Shown here: positions 1-11,200 of the stretch, piece by piece
Layout of the letters: every line of letters starts with the position of its first letter
Numbering within the stretch: the first letter of the stretch is position 1
DNA from: Diphasiastrum complanatum
Taxonomy: Eukaryota; Streptophyta; Lycopodiopsida; Lycopodiales; Lycopodiaceae
Assembly (NCBI GenBank): GCA_029204225.1
Contig: CM055107.1
Location: 43,193,507-43,257,506 of the forward strand
Length of the DNA: 64,000 bases
Direction: 5' to 3'
Notes under the pieces: generated by a model
Database searches by the model: none
Seen by the model: the letters and a program-made list of their open reading frames with translations, nothing else
What the model was told of the DNA's origin: nothing
Made by a program: the position numbers and the translations under genes

Positions 1-504
1 TGTTCAACATGGTGAAATGGAAAGGAAATAAAGGAAGATAGCAAAGGAATAGAGTAGTAGAGAACCAGCAACAAAGAGCCGGGACATTGAATGAGGGTAG
101 GGAAACGAGGAAGAATCGATGAGAGGATAGGTAGTAAGGAAGGAATTAGGGCAACAATTGAGGGTTAGAGGAAAGTGATAGATGGTTGAGACAACAAAGG
201 ATGGGGAGGGCAGTGATGGAGAAAGAACGATTGAAAGGACAACAAAGGAAGGTTCAAAGCAACAAGTTACTTGCTAGGGCAGGATAGCAATGAAGGAAAA
301 AGGGTCAAGAATGGACAAATGGCTAAGTGATGATGGATCTAGAGAAGCTTGAAAATCCAGCCACGAAGCCAACAATTGCATAGTCAGCTCTCTCAGTCAG
401 TTTATGACTAATCCTGGTATAACACATTGGTAGTGCAATTGTGCAAAGTTGGATCTTCAAAAAATTTGTCTTTTACTTTTGTTGATAGTTGATTGGATTT
501 GTCT
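1..504. other. Intergenic, no gene seen
   Basis: The stretch is purine-rich (long runs of gga, aag and gag) and holds no open reading frame with recognisable content. I see no repeat boundary other than the target duplication at 505-512 that belongs to the next element. Confidence 0.5.
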
Positions 505-512
505 ATTGTATG

Positions 513-1265
513 CATAGTTGCCCATTCCAAACCTTTTGGTTCAAAACATTCCTTTTGTACGTATGGAACGGAGCATGTTCCACCGTACGTACAAGCTGCA
601 ATTTTTCATTTTTATTAAATTTGAAAAAAAAAACAAGTTGCATAAAGCCCCTAATCGCACCTCATTTGGCTTGGATAGCCACCAAGGTGAAGGAGGAGAG
701 AGTGCATAGATTTTATTGCCGTGATCCGTTTTGACCGAAACTTGTTTGCCATCAGTGTTCCAGTGTTTTGCGGAGTACAATTGTAAGTTCAGCCATCTCC
801 ATAGCTTTCCATTGGTGTTTTTTTTTCCCAGATGGTGCTTTTTTTTAATCTTTCTCCAAGTCTTTTAAAAAAAGTTTCATGTGGATAGAATGTTTAGGGT
901 TTAGGATTGATAGTACGTTTCAGTCATCACATCCCCATCAGTGATATAGTTTCCCGTATATATTGTAGTTTAACTACCCCACTGCATACATGTTACACCT
1001 GAGATTCAGCATGACTCAGCTGATAATTCACAAAGCAAAACAACTCTTATTATGCTTCTAATGCTCCATTTATAAATGATCTTGATGCCAAAGTGGCCAT
1101 TTTGACATTGCAAAATGACTTATTTGAATTTTAGCACTTTTTTTTTTAAATTGAAAAGATAAAAATAAAAATACATGCACGTTTCGCAAAAAAGACCCTT
1201 TCCGGTCCGGAACACGTTCGGAACGGCCGTTCTATACGCGTTCCGAAATGGAACGGGCAACTATG
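513..1265. mobile_element. Non-autonomous hAT-like DNA transposon (MITE), 753 bp
   Basis: The ends are inverted repeats: 513-529 reads CATAGTTGCCCATTCCA, and the reverse complement of 1249-1265 matches it at 16 of 17 positions. The element is flanked by a perfect 8-bp direct duplication, ATTGTATG, at 505-512 and 1266-1273. An 8-bp target duplication is the hallmark of the hAT superfamily. The interior has poly-A/T runs and sub-terminal GGAACG/CGTTCC motifs on both sides. It encodes no transposase; the short ORFs inside (about 80 aa) resemble nothing. The duplication is unmutated, which argues for a fairly recent insertion. Confidence 0.8.
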
Positions 1266-1273
1266 ATTGTATG

Positions 1274-3109
1274 TATTCTATGATAAGAGCATTTTTTACT
1301 CGACAATGAATAACTTCATACACTCAAATACATAATTGCATGATTCTGGATTCAAAAGAAAACTCCTACTAACAATTTGCTAGTAAGTTTTTTACACCTA
1401 AACACCAAAAAATGTCATGTACTTACTGGCAAGTTGAATTTTGTTTGCTTAACAATAGTGTGTTAAGCATATCATAAGTAGTGACAAGGTCGTTGATCAA
1501 AACTCTCCGCACTACCCTAAAGAAGAATAAAGTGTGTGAAACTTGGATAGATAATTCCCTGGGATGTCTGTTCATAATAGATTTCTACCAAGCACAATGT
1601 CAGAATTCTAAAAAACTTTGATTAGCCTAAGGGTAAAAGCGTGATTTTCTTTTCTTCTTGCCAATCTATTAACGTTTGACACATGCATCAACTCATTGGA
1701 AATGTCACTGAAATAGTTAAAATATATTTTAAAACGCACACCTGTGTGTAGGATACTGCTGTTACAGAGGAAAACTATACTGGTAGAAACAGCACGATAT
1801 GAATAATAGTTTTGTACAAAATTCAAGGAAGGAGAGGGACTGGCGGATTGGGCAGACATTGAGTTGCTGGTAATGAGGAAAATACGTCCGGCTGGGATGG
1901 AAAGATAGCGCCGTGTCAAGACTGATATGCATCTTGGGCTTATTTTCGAGATATGAATTTCTGCGTGAAGAAAGATTTGTCGCACGCTGTCGCACGCCCG
2001 GCTTCTCTGTCATCTAAAAGCAGTGCCTGCTCTGCACTGCTACTCGTCCGTTTTTCCATTCCAGAATCTAAGCTGCTTGAATTGCCAGAAATTTCTTGAA
2101 AAATGCGCGTTTTACTGAATCAAATATTGTGGTCACCGAACTCACATACATTGTGTTTTTTTCATTGACCTCATTCAAAGCTTCGTACGTAAGTGAGAAT
2201 CCCGAATCGCTTAAAGCTTTTCCAGCCAGCTTCATCAAAACTAAGCATCATTATCATCCTGATCTTTATCATCGCAGATACTATCCCAGCAAATTGAAAT
2301 GCACGTATAATGTAGAATCGAAGGCGTGCTACAGCGTGCCACGATGCCTTAAAGAAGCACTAGAATGTGAAAGCATACAACAGAAAATCATGCAAAAGGC
2401 GGGGCAAGAAAGGCGCAAGGGTCAGAGGAGATTAAATTGCAGCAAGTGCTGACGACCAGGCAAGTCGAGGAGGTCGATGCCATTTCGGCCCCAGCTTAAT
2501 CACATCCACACTCTTTTTTTTTTTTTTTTAATTTAAAAAATTAATTTTTTATTCACATAAACCTGCCCGAAGATTCTGCCAAGGTTTTTGTGATTGACAC
2601 GTGTTTATTAATCCCATAAGTACTTTGCAATTGCTGCAAGTCTCATATATATATAGCCATATATATACATATTAGAATCACACATTGTCTTGCAAATCAG
2701 GCGCTTGCGTGTGTGTATTTAGAGGCCTATAAAAAATATGGTGCTCGTGAAAGATTTTGGTGCCTATGCACGCATTTCTTGTGCCCGTGCCGATGCCTGC
2801 GAGTGCTCACGAAAGATTCTGTGGTGCCTGCGTAGGCATTTCGTCTTTAGAAAAATCTCTAGAATCTTTGTTGGGCATTTGACGCCTCTACCCATGCCAC
2901 ATGTCGCACACTGGCAATGAGCTGGGGCCGCCCAGGCAGAGCCTCTAGATCCAATAATGGTGTTGCGAGGATCTCATCATGTTCAATGAAGAACTGCTAC
3001 CATTTTGCTGAGATGCTCCTTCACATCTGCCATGTCCAATTGTGCCTGTAATAATGGCACTTGCTTAGTATTGCACTGCTTGCATTACTTGGGAAACTTG
3101 ATTATTGGC
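1274..3109. other. Intergenic, no supported gene
   Basis: The stretch is AT-rich with a few medium ORFs (for example 2096-2452 on +, 118 codons) that show no domain, no conserved motif and no clear promoter. A run of T with AATT lies near 2511-2550 and TATATA-rich sequence near 2645-2670. A minus-strand stretch near 2960-3090 might be a remnant of retroelement coding sequence, but I cannot assign it. Confidence 0.4.
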
Positions 3110-3889
3110 GTCTATTAAACTTTTTCAAAGCTACTACACATAGATCCACCAGTAGGTTTGCCTTTAACTCTCCATTTTGTTTCCCATAATAGAAGGACTC
3201 CGAGTACCACATCCTTCATTTTCAACTTAATGATCAACATGTGGTGCTTCATCCTCAGTGAAAAGCTTGGATAGTACATCACTATCTTTTTCATCATCAC
3301 CAAATCTATGAATCTCATCAAATATGACATCACAACTTATATGTGTGTGATGTCCAAATTGATCATAGCATTTATATCCCTTAGTCGCTCATCATACCTT
3401 GTAAAGATGCATTTCAAAGCTTTTACATATATCTTGCTTCTTTCACTCCTAGGGATATGAACATAAACTCGACATCCAAACTCACACATACCATCCATCT
3501 CAGGCCTCTTACCACTGATTTTCTCATTTGGTGTGCGATTGGATATGGGGCTTCTATTTTGCAAGATTATGATCGTCATCAAAGCTTTGGCCCAAAAGGA
3601 ATCTGCAATTTCCATATGTGCCATCATTGCTCTAACAAATTCAACTATCATGCGGTTTTTCCTTTTTGGCTATCCTATTTTGTGATAATTGTTGCTTGAT
3701 TTTCATGCTTCGTGCGAAAATCAATAAAAGTTGTGGATTGATACTCACCATCAAAATCAGATACGAGCACCTTGATCTTGCTACCCGATTGATTATCCAC
3801 CAATGCTTAGAAGTTTTTGAAACATCCAAATGCATCCGACATTAGAGGAGTTACTAATGTTAAAAAGACCCTTTAAGAATTGCCACATA

Positions 3890-3918
3890 GGCTGCCCGAG
3901 TTTACAACTCGGGCAGCC
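3890..3918. repeat. Perfect 13-bp inverted repeat, 3-nt loop
   Basis: GGCTGCCCGAGTT at 3890-3902 is followed by TAC and then its exact reverse complement at 3906-3918. It is GC-rich in AT-rich surroundings and lies about 50 bp from the left end of the TIR element, suggesting a sub-terminal hairpin. Confidence 0.8.
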
Positions 3919-4193
3919 AAATAAACTAGGGCTAATTTTTTTTTAAATTGTTAATGTGAGAAAAAGGTAGAATAAAGAGTGTGAGAGAATACATTGGAAA
4001 AATTCAAAGTTAAAGAGATACAACTTCTAGATCCTTTGTATGGTACAAGATTACAAAAAGAGTTTTTATCACTACTCATGTGGGATGAGGCACCACTATC
4101 TAGCCACCATACATTACAATGCTTTACTTGATCACATTCATAGGAGGGGGAGTGTTGGTGTTAAATAACAGGCTTAAGTTAAAAAACAAATGC

Positions 4194-4220
4194 GGGGGGG
4201 GGGGGGGGGGGGGGGGGGGG
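4194..4220 (+). repeat. Homopolymer G, 27 bases
   Basis: An uninterrupted run of 27 G. Exact length may be affected by sequencing error. Runs this long can form G-quadruplexes. Confidence 0.8.
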
Positions 4221-4258
4221 TTCGACAGCCCGGGCCACGTAGCACGTGTAATGTAAGC

Positions 4259-4342
4259 ATGTGTACATTTATGTGACCCTCAATGCATGTGTACATTTAC
4301 GTGGCCCCCAATACATGTGTACATTTATGTGACCCCCAATGC
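4259..4342 (+). repeat. Three tandem copies of a 28-bp unit
   Basis: Units at 4259-4286, 4287-4314 and 4315-4342 each begin ATGTGTACATTTA and end CCAATGC or CCAATAC, with a few substitutions between copies. Confidence 0.85.
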
Positions 4343-5849
4343 TAATAAGATTACGTGATGTGTGGCCCGAGCTGCCAAAGAAGGGACTGGTGCCCCACTC
4401 CGAGACGCCAGCGCGCCCCCTTGCATTTGAAAAGAAAAAAGGGGAAAGGGGCGGGGGGGGGCAGCTGGCTCCGGACAGGGCCCGTGCCCCAAACAGTGCC
4501 AGTGCCTCCAAGTGGGTCGCGGCCCTCCCCCCTCAATTTTTTTAAAACTTAAGTTTGTTATTTAACACAATCCCCTCACCCCCGCTCCCTTTTTTTTTTT
4601 TTTTCTCTTTCTCCAATGCTACTTAATAGGATTTCTTTTTTTCTATTTCATTGTAGATGTTTATTCTAAAAAAAGTTGCCCCAATATTTCTGGGTAGATT
4701 TCTGCGTAACGTAAAGTACACATGTATTATGTAACGTAAATGTAGACATGTATTATTGGTCTAAAAAAACCTTTCAAGGTTGAAAAAAATAAAAAGCATC
4801 TTTACAAAGGGTCTTTTTTTTATTTTGGAATTCCTCTAATGCTTTTCTCTAATCATGTAGATCCAAGTCTTCCTTAAGTAATCATCAATGAAGGTCATAA
4901 AGTAAAAAGCTATATTGATTGGCATTACTTTCATTGGTCCCAGTAGCTCAAGCACCCGATTTTCCCTTGTTGCCCTCTATATCAAAATTGTGTTTGCTGA
5001 CTTCCCAAGAATGCATCCCTTCCAAATGGATTCTTCTTTAGCGTCAAAGTTAGACAATCCTACCACCATCTTGAGTTTTTGAAATAACTTCAAGCTTTTG
5101 AAGCTTAGATGCCCTAGGTGCCTATGCCACAAATCACTTTGGGATATTGGCATAACCACAACATTCAGTTTGTATAAACCACAAGCTTTATCACAGAAGC
5201 CATTAGCAATTACTCTGAAATCTTGTTTCACATCCTTGATCTAGCATTTCTTATTGTTGAATTTTACCATTAGCTTATGGTCCATCATTGTAAGAACAAG
5301 TAAAAGATTTTTTTGTAGGCGAAGAATGTACAAGATGTTTTTAATTACCTTCACTTGCCCGTCAAGAAGTGAAATAAGTACTTTGCCAATTCTATGAATT
5401 TGGCACTCACAACCATTCGCTTGAGCAAATCTCCATGAATGGTTAACTCCATCTTCTTAAACCAAGATTTGTTGCACATCATATGTCATGTCGCTCGTGA
5501 ATCCATGAACCAATTCATGTTATCAAAAAAACATTGTGATGCCAACGTTGTAGCAAATGGACTCATTCTTTGATCTTCATTGTTGCTATCAAGCTGTCCT
5601 TCATCAAGATTAGTCAATTGTTTTACTTTGCTCCTCTTGATATGGGCCTTCTTCTTGTGACCTCTAGCCCAATGTCCAAGATTTCGGCAATAAAAACTCT
5701 TGCCCTTCTTCTTCTTGCCTAATGAAAATCCCTGATTATCATCATCGACATTGGATTTCTTTAGAAAGAATCTTGAACTTTTGTTTTCCTTTGGCTAGCA
5801 TTGCTTGATCTTCTAATGAGGATTGTCAAGATTATACCACTTCTTGTCG

Positions 5850-6171
5850 GATTATCTACCTACTAATCGACTAATCAATTTTTAATCTTCATCCAACTGT
5901 TTATCCAGTTATGTGGATTCTCCCGTGTTTTACACAGTCAGCAGAATTACAATGTTTTTACATAGTCTACAGAAATACACGGAGTTTGACAATAGTGTGA
6001 AGAATTTTCTCTCACTACAAAACCCGACACTGTCACCTTTTTTGGTCGGCTTTTGAATATTGCGAACTGTGCGACAAACAGTTCATTTCTACAAACTGTT
6101 TTGAGATAGTGATTTACTTAAGTGAATATTGAGGGCAATCAAGATGAGTAGGAGTAAGATTAACTATAACA
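5850..6171 (-). repeat. Copia LTR remnant, minus strand
   Basis: The reverse complement starting at 6171 begins TGTTATAGTTAATCTTACTC. It follows the LTR that begins at 21272 on the plus strand through roughly the first 130 bp, including the shared stretches CTCAAA.CAGTTTG and GCACAGTTCGCA. The start is therefore an LTR terminus; the far end (near 5850) is an estimate. It sits just upstream of the decayed minus-strand copia and may be its 5' LTR with the leader and gag N-terminus deleted. Confidence 0.6.
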
Positions 6172-6795
6172 AAATTTGATATAAATCATTACTTCACAAA
6201 GATCTGACCATAAACACTTAAATATGACTTAGTATTGTCCCTGTCCGTATAGAAGCAGTACAATATAGTATTTCACACATGTGGAAGCTAGATCAACCAC
6301 ACAATCAACATTCTACACATAGAAATTCGAGATATCAAGAGAAAAACACATGGGATGGACATAGAAACACAAGAGATGAATTCTCCACAAAGAAAAAAAC
6401 TTTGATGATTATTTTTCCATGTAGGTACAACTATTTATAGCTTCCAAAAAGTCATTTGTCCACTTGCCCCAAACTTGACCTAAACTAAAAACTTCTAGAT
6501 ACTTCATAAAAAACCTAGAAAAACTAGTCTAGATGCAATGTACCAAAATTAGCCAATTAGAATGGGTCCAAATCCGACCTCATCCACTTATGTACTTGCC
6601 AAAAATAGTACAAACACTATTTAGGCCTTTATTGACAAATAGTTTTGGTAACTAGACTTGATTCTAGCTCATAGTTTGGATCTAGATATTTGATTTGTGC
6701 ATCCTCCATCACTTTTAGGATTAATAAGGATTGAATTTTCAGTAAAATTTTGTCAGTTCTGACTCTTTAAAAAATTTCCAAGAAGAAAAAAGGCG
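6172..6795. other. AT-rich interval before the old copia protease
   Basis: No ORF with recognisable content. CTATTTATAG near 6428 could be a TATA box on either strand of an eroded LTR. The last 60 bp probably encode the end of gag of the plus-strand copia that follows. Confidence 0.3.
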
Positions 6796-7554
6796 TTGAT
6801 GGTACAAGTTCAACCAAGTAAAGATGCCTATGTCCGGTATCTCGATTCAGGTGCTTCACAACACATGACTCTATGTAAGAACCTATTCTCAAATCTCACA
6901 GTAACTGAATCAAAGTACATTTCCTTTGGAGACTCAAGCTCACACAAGTCGAAGGCCAAGGCTCCATTTGATTTCAATTCTCAAATGGTATCACTAGATA
7001 GTTACACAATGTACTCTACGTATGCCAAATCATTGATCAAGGCTATAGAGCTTTGTGTACTACTAGTCGATGTACCATTCTTGATAGGAATTCAAAAGAA
7101 GTCCTTTCTGCACATAGAAGAAAATTTATATATCTTGAGTCGCGATTATGCACTTTCTGTGAGTAACTCTAATGCTCATGTTTGTCATCAAAGATTAGGT
7201 CATTTTAAACATGAGGTCTATCTTGTATATGCATCATAATAATATGGTCAAGGATATGAGTATTAATGGTGTCTCTAGCAGAAATTAGATTGTCTATAAA
7301 GCTAAATGTGCTTACTAGGAAAACAACCTAGAACAAGATTTCCAAAATGACAAACCAAAAGAGCTAAGTCCATTATTGGATTAATCCATAGTGATTTACG
7401 TGGTCCTATGAGCGTGTCCTCTTTGGTGTCAGGCTTTATATCTCATCACTTCTATTGATGACCTCTCCAGATTCACTAGAATTATGTTCATAAAGAACGA
7501 GTTTGAGGAATTCAAATATTTCAGAGATTTCAAATAATTTGTTGAGACTCAAAC

Positions 7555-8237
7555 TGTAAAAATTACAGCAAATAAGGATCCTAAAACACTTGAAATGATG
7601 AGGGAAACAATAGATTATGATTTCATAAGATTAGCACAAGTTGAACCATCAAAATCCATCAAAAATCTATGCTTGAACCTCACTAAATGGCCCAAATCCT
7701 TGAAGAAGGCTTCACACGTGTGAAAGTACGGCCTCCCACAGTCTGAGTACTGTACACCAGACCTACATTCAATCCTATAATCATTAGTAATCACAAGTAC
7801 TCAAACAATTATGAACATAGAGAGCAATTGCACCATTATGAGAGAAAAAAACATGAAATTGCTTGATTGATTTTGGTGAGTTATCATCACCTATATATAC
7901 ATGATCCATCACGGTTTTGGGCAGGTATGAGTAGCCCTAAACCTATCCCTAATGCTAATTTTGGTGGATCTTTCATCCCTACCAGGTTAGGGTTGGAATA
8001 TTGGAGATCCCTCAACAATGCAAAAATTACCAAAAATAGCTCCTATTTTTTCTCCCTTGTATCTAAGCATAATTTGGACTCATTCCAAAGGTTCTAACAC
8101 TTAGGTCTACTTGAGAACATCCTTATGAATGGAATCCTATGCTATTTGGCACGTGTGACAAGCCACATCATGACCATCTAACTATTTACAAGTCATATGA
8201 CCAAAACTAGTCAAGCTAGAATTGTGAATTTTTAACA
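7555..8237 (-). repeat. 3' LTR of the young copia
   Basis: 683 bp, nearly identical to the 5' LTR. The short ORF seen in both LTRs (76 codons, + strand) is identical because the LTRs are, and I do not regard it as a gene. Confidence 0.95.
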
Positions 8238-8250
8238 CTCCTCCTCACTA
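8238..8250 (-). other. Polypurine tract
   Basis: On the minus strand TAGTGAGGAGGAG directly precedes the 3' LTR (TGTTAAAA). This is the plus-strand priming site. Confidence 0.9.
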
Positions 8251-8251
8251 T

Positions 8252-11200
8252 CTAGCTTGGTTCAATCATTGCTTTACTAATCACTCCAAGTGATGATCTG
8301 AACTTCATAAAAGGTGTCTTTTGAAGTGGTTTAGTAAGTAGATCAGCTACACATTCATTGCTTGGAACATGCTCCAAAGCAATCTCCTTGGCTTGCACCA
8401 TTTCTCTCACAAAGTGATGGCATATCTCAATGTGCTTAGATCTTGCATGGAAGATTGGGTTAGATGCAAGGTGTTGGGCTGATATATTGTCATTGTAGAT
8501 GATTGGTGCCTCCTCTGAATCCATGATCTTTAGTTCCACCAATAATCTTTTGATCCAAAGTACCTCCTTTGTAGTGGTTTTCAAAGCTTTGTACTCGGCC
8601 TCGGTTGAAGATAGAGATATAGTTTCTTGCTTTTTTGAAAGCCATGAAACCACACCTTCTCCTATGAAAGTTGAATAGGCACTTGTTGATTTCCTATCCC
8701 TCTTGTCCCCTGCAAAATCTGAATCACTAAATGCATGAAGATTAATCACATCTCCTCTATATAGAATCCCAAAATCCAATGTACCCGAGATGTATCTTAG
8801 AATCCTCTTAGCCTTTTTCCAATGGATATTCAATGGATTTTGCATGGATTGGCTCAACCTACATACACTAAAGCTAAGATCTGGTCTAGTTATAGTGATC
8901 CACATTAAGGAACCTATAAGTTGCCTAAACAAAGTGATGTCCATGAAGGATCTTTCATCATCTTCATTTGGCACTTTTACATCTTGCTCCATTGGTGTGT
9001 CAACACTTTTGCATATTTCCATCTTAAACTTCTTCAAAAGACTTTGAGCATAGTTTACTTGACTTATAAAGATAAAATCAGACTCTCTAAGTACTTCTAT
9101 GCCTAAGATGAAGTGAAGACACCCTAGATCTACCATCTTGAACTCTAAGGATAGATCTATCTTGATTTTTTCAATACCATCAACACTATTTCCACTAATG
9201 ATGATGTCATCTACATAAATGAGTAAAAGTACAATACCAACATCATCAAACTTAATGTAAAGAGTGGGATCATATTCACTTTGAACAAAAGAAAGTGAAA
9301 TAAGATAGCAATGTAGTCTTGAATTCCAAGATCTCGAGGCTTGCTTCAAGCCATAGATGCTTCTTTGGAGATGGCATACTTTGTTCTCCATTCCATGCTT
9401 GATGAACCCTTGTGGCTGCTCCATATAGATATCCTCTTCCAAAAAACCATTCAAGAAAGCATTAGAGACATCCATTTGACGTAGAATCCATCCAAAATGT
9501 GATGCAAGTGCAATGATTAGTCTTATTGTGACCATCTTGGCCACGGGTGCAAAAGTTTCCTCATAGTCTATCCCTCTCTCTTGAGCATAACCTTTTGCAA
9601 CTAATCTTGCTTTATGTTTGTTAACACTCCCATTTGCATTCAACTTAAGCTTTAAGACCCACTTGCATCCTATTACATTCCTTTGAGGTCTCTCAACAAG
9701 CAACCAAGTTTCATTCTCAATCAAGGCATCATACTCATCCAACATAGCTTTATACCATTCTTTGGAGTTCAATGCATCTTCAACATTAGACGGTTCTTCA
9801 AAACTAGATAAAGCATAAGAAGTGGATGAGATACCCTCAACTTGTTGTCCTTTGCCTTGATATGTGAGCCTTGATGGCTCCACTTTTGCCCTTGAAGATC
9901 TCCTTGGTGTGATAGGTGGGTTTGGTGCTTGCTCCTCCATGAGCTCCTCCTCAAAACCAAGATCTTGCTCCTCGGCCATCTTCTTCTTGATTGTTGGAGC
10001 ACTTGAGCCTTCTTCAAGCATATGCATATGGTGTTCATCAAAGATGACATCCCTTGAAACAACAAATTTGTTCAAGGATGGGAGATAGACTTTGTAGCCC
10101 TTGCTTGAGCTTGCATATCCAAGCATGATCCCTCTTGTGGAAGATGGATCCTCCTTGGTTCTTGTTTCCAATGGCACATGCACATAACATATACACCCAA
10201 AAACTTTCAAGTGATTAAGATTGGGTTTCTTTCCATACAACATCTCATAAGGAGTTTTGCCTTCAATTGCTTTGCAAGACACCCTATTCATCAAGTAGTT
10301 TGCACATACAAGAGACTCACCCCAAAAGGATTTAGGCAAACAAGCATCTAATCTTAAAGCCTTAGAACATTCACATAATGTTCTATTCCTTCTTTCAGCA
10401 ACTCCATTTTGTTGAGGAGTGTAAGGACAAGAAGTCTCTTTCTTGATCCCTTCCTCCTCACAAAAGGCCTTGAACTCATTGGAGATGAATTCTCCACCAT
10501 TGTCACTTCTAAGAATCTTGATGCTATGATTATGATGCTTTTCCACAAACAACTTGAACTTTACAAAAGTATCAAATACTTGAGACTTGAAGGAAAGTAA
10601 GAACACCCAACAATATCTTGAGTAGTCATCAATGAAGGTTAAAAACATGGATGAACCTCCATTAGATTTGGTGCTAGCAATGTGCACATCCGAGTGTATG
10701 AGTTCAAGAGGATGAGATGACTTTGTGATGGAGTTAGGAAACACCTTCTTATGTGCCTTGGATAAGGCACAAGCTTCACAAACCTTGTCTTCCTTCCCAA
10801 TAGACCTTGGTAGGCCTAAAGCATACTCCTCCTTGATCATAGCCTCCATGGAACCCGAGTTGACATGTCCAAGTCTTTTGTGCCATAAAGTAAAGGTAGA
10901 TATCTTGCTCTTCTCGGCCAACATGACAACATTAGTATCCACAAATGCATCCAGCTTATAAAGTTTGCCAAGTCTAGTGCCCTTAGCCACTATCTTACCC
11001 TTCTTCTTGATGAAACATTCATTTGAAGCAAAGTCAACATTGAAACCATTGTCTACCATTTGGCCAACACTTAGTAGATTCTTTGTTATTGTAGGAATGT
11101 ACAAAACACCTTCTATGTTGATCTTTTTGGAAGATCCTAAGCAAAGGGGAATGCTACCAACTCCTTCAATCTTACAAGCTTCATCATTTGCTGTATAGAT

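Larger units (their letters stand above)
4158..4568. mobile_element. Inner 411-bp unit with 23-bp inverted ends
   Basis: GTGTTAAATAACAGGCTTAAG starts at 4158, and the reverse complement of 4546-4568 matches the 23-bp end at 21 of 23 positions. The unit contains the G27 tract and three tandem 28-bp repeats and is much more GC-rich than its flanks. It may be a MITE nested in the larger TIR element. An alternative is an LTR fragment, because GGAGGGGGAG directly before it resembles a polypurine tract. No target duplication is evident. Confidence 0.5.
3841..4840. mobile_element. About 1-kb TIR element inserted in a copia integrase
   Basis: Both ends begin ATTAGAGGA when read inward, and the inverted similarity continues through AAAAAGACCCTTT about 25-35 bp in, so the terminal inverted repeat is about 36 bp and imperfect. 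The host copia integrase reading frame stops at 4841 and resumes at 3840, which fixes the boundaries. I find no clear target duplication, so the superfamily is open. Inside are a perfect 13-bp hairpin (3890-3918), a minus-strand copia protease fragment (about 4010-4140, WWLDSGASSHMSS), a second TIR unit (4158-4568) and a G27 tract. Confidence 0.6.
3110..5840 (-). pseudogene. Decayed Ty1/copia polyprotein (minus strand), interrupted
   Basis: Read on the minus strand, copia domains come in the expected order. A CCHC-like zinc knuckle lies near 5700 (C-x-N-LGHWARG, second cysteine region eroded). A protease remnant near 5500 reads MDSRATHDM where the family has DSGATxHM. The GAG_pre-integrase motif DLWHRHLGHL is near 5110, and the integrase core MTFIDDYLRKTWIY near 4870. 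The integrase resumes at 3835 (ALVDNQSGSKIKVL) and continues to about 3340 (SFWAKAL, RTPNEKISGKRPE). A 1-kb element (3841-4840) splits the integrase between the residues REK and SDAF. Many stops and frameshifts, and the missing gag N-terminus and RT, show it is dead. A related LTR remnant lies directly upstream on the same strand (5850-6171). Confidence 0.8.

Noticed and set aside
2096-2452. 118-codon ORF, the longest in the first 3 kb
   Set aside because: No domain, no homolog that I recognise, no promoter or splice context; could be chance in AT-rich DNA.
4259-4342. Three regular 28-bp repeats, considered as a CRISPR array
   Set aside because: The units are directly adjacent with no spacers, in plant repeat DNA.
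4269-4552. Overlapping ORFs on both strands in the GC-rich unit
   Set aside because: All frames are open only because of composition; they cross the TIR unit boundary and show no motif.
7867-8097. 76-codon ORF, repeated exactly at 13341-13571
   Set aside because: It is identical because it lies in the two LTRs of the young copia, not because it is a conserved gene.
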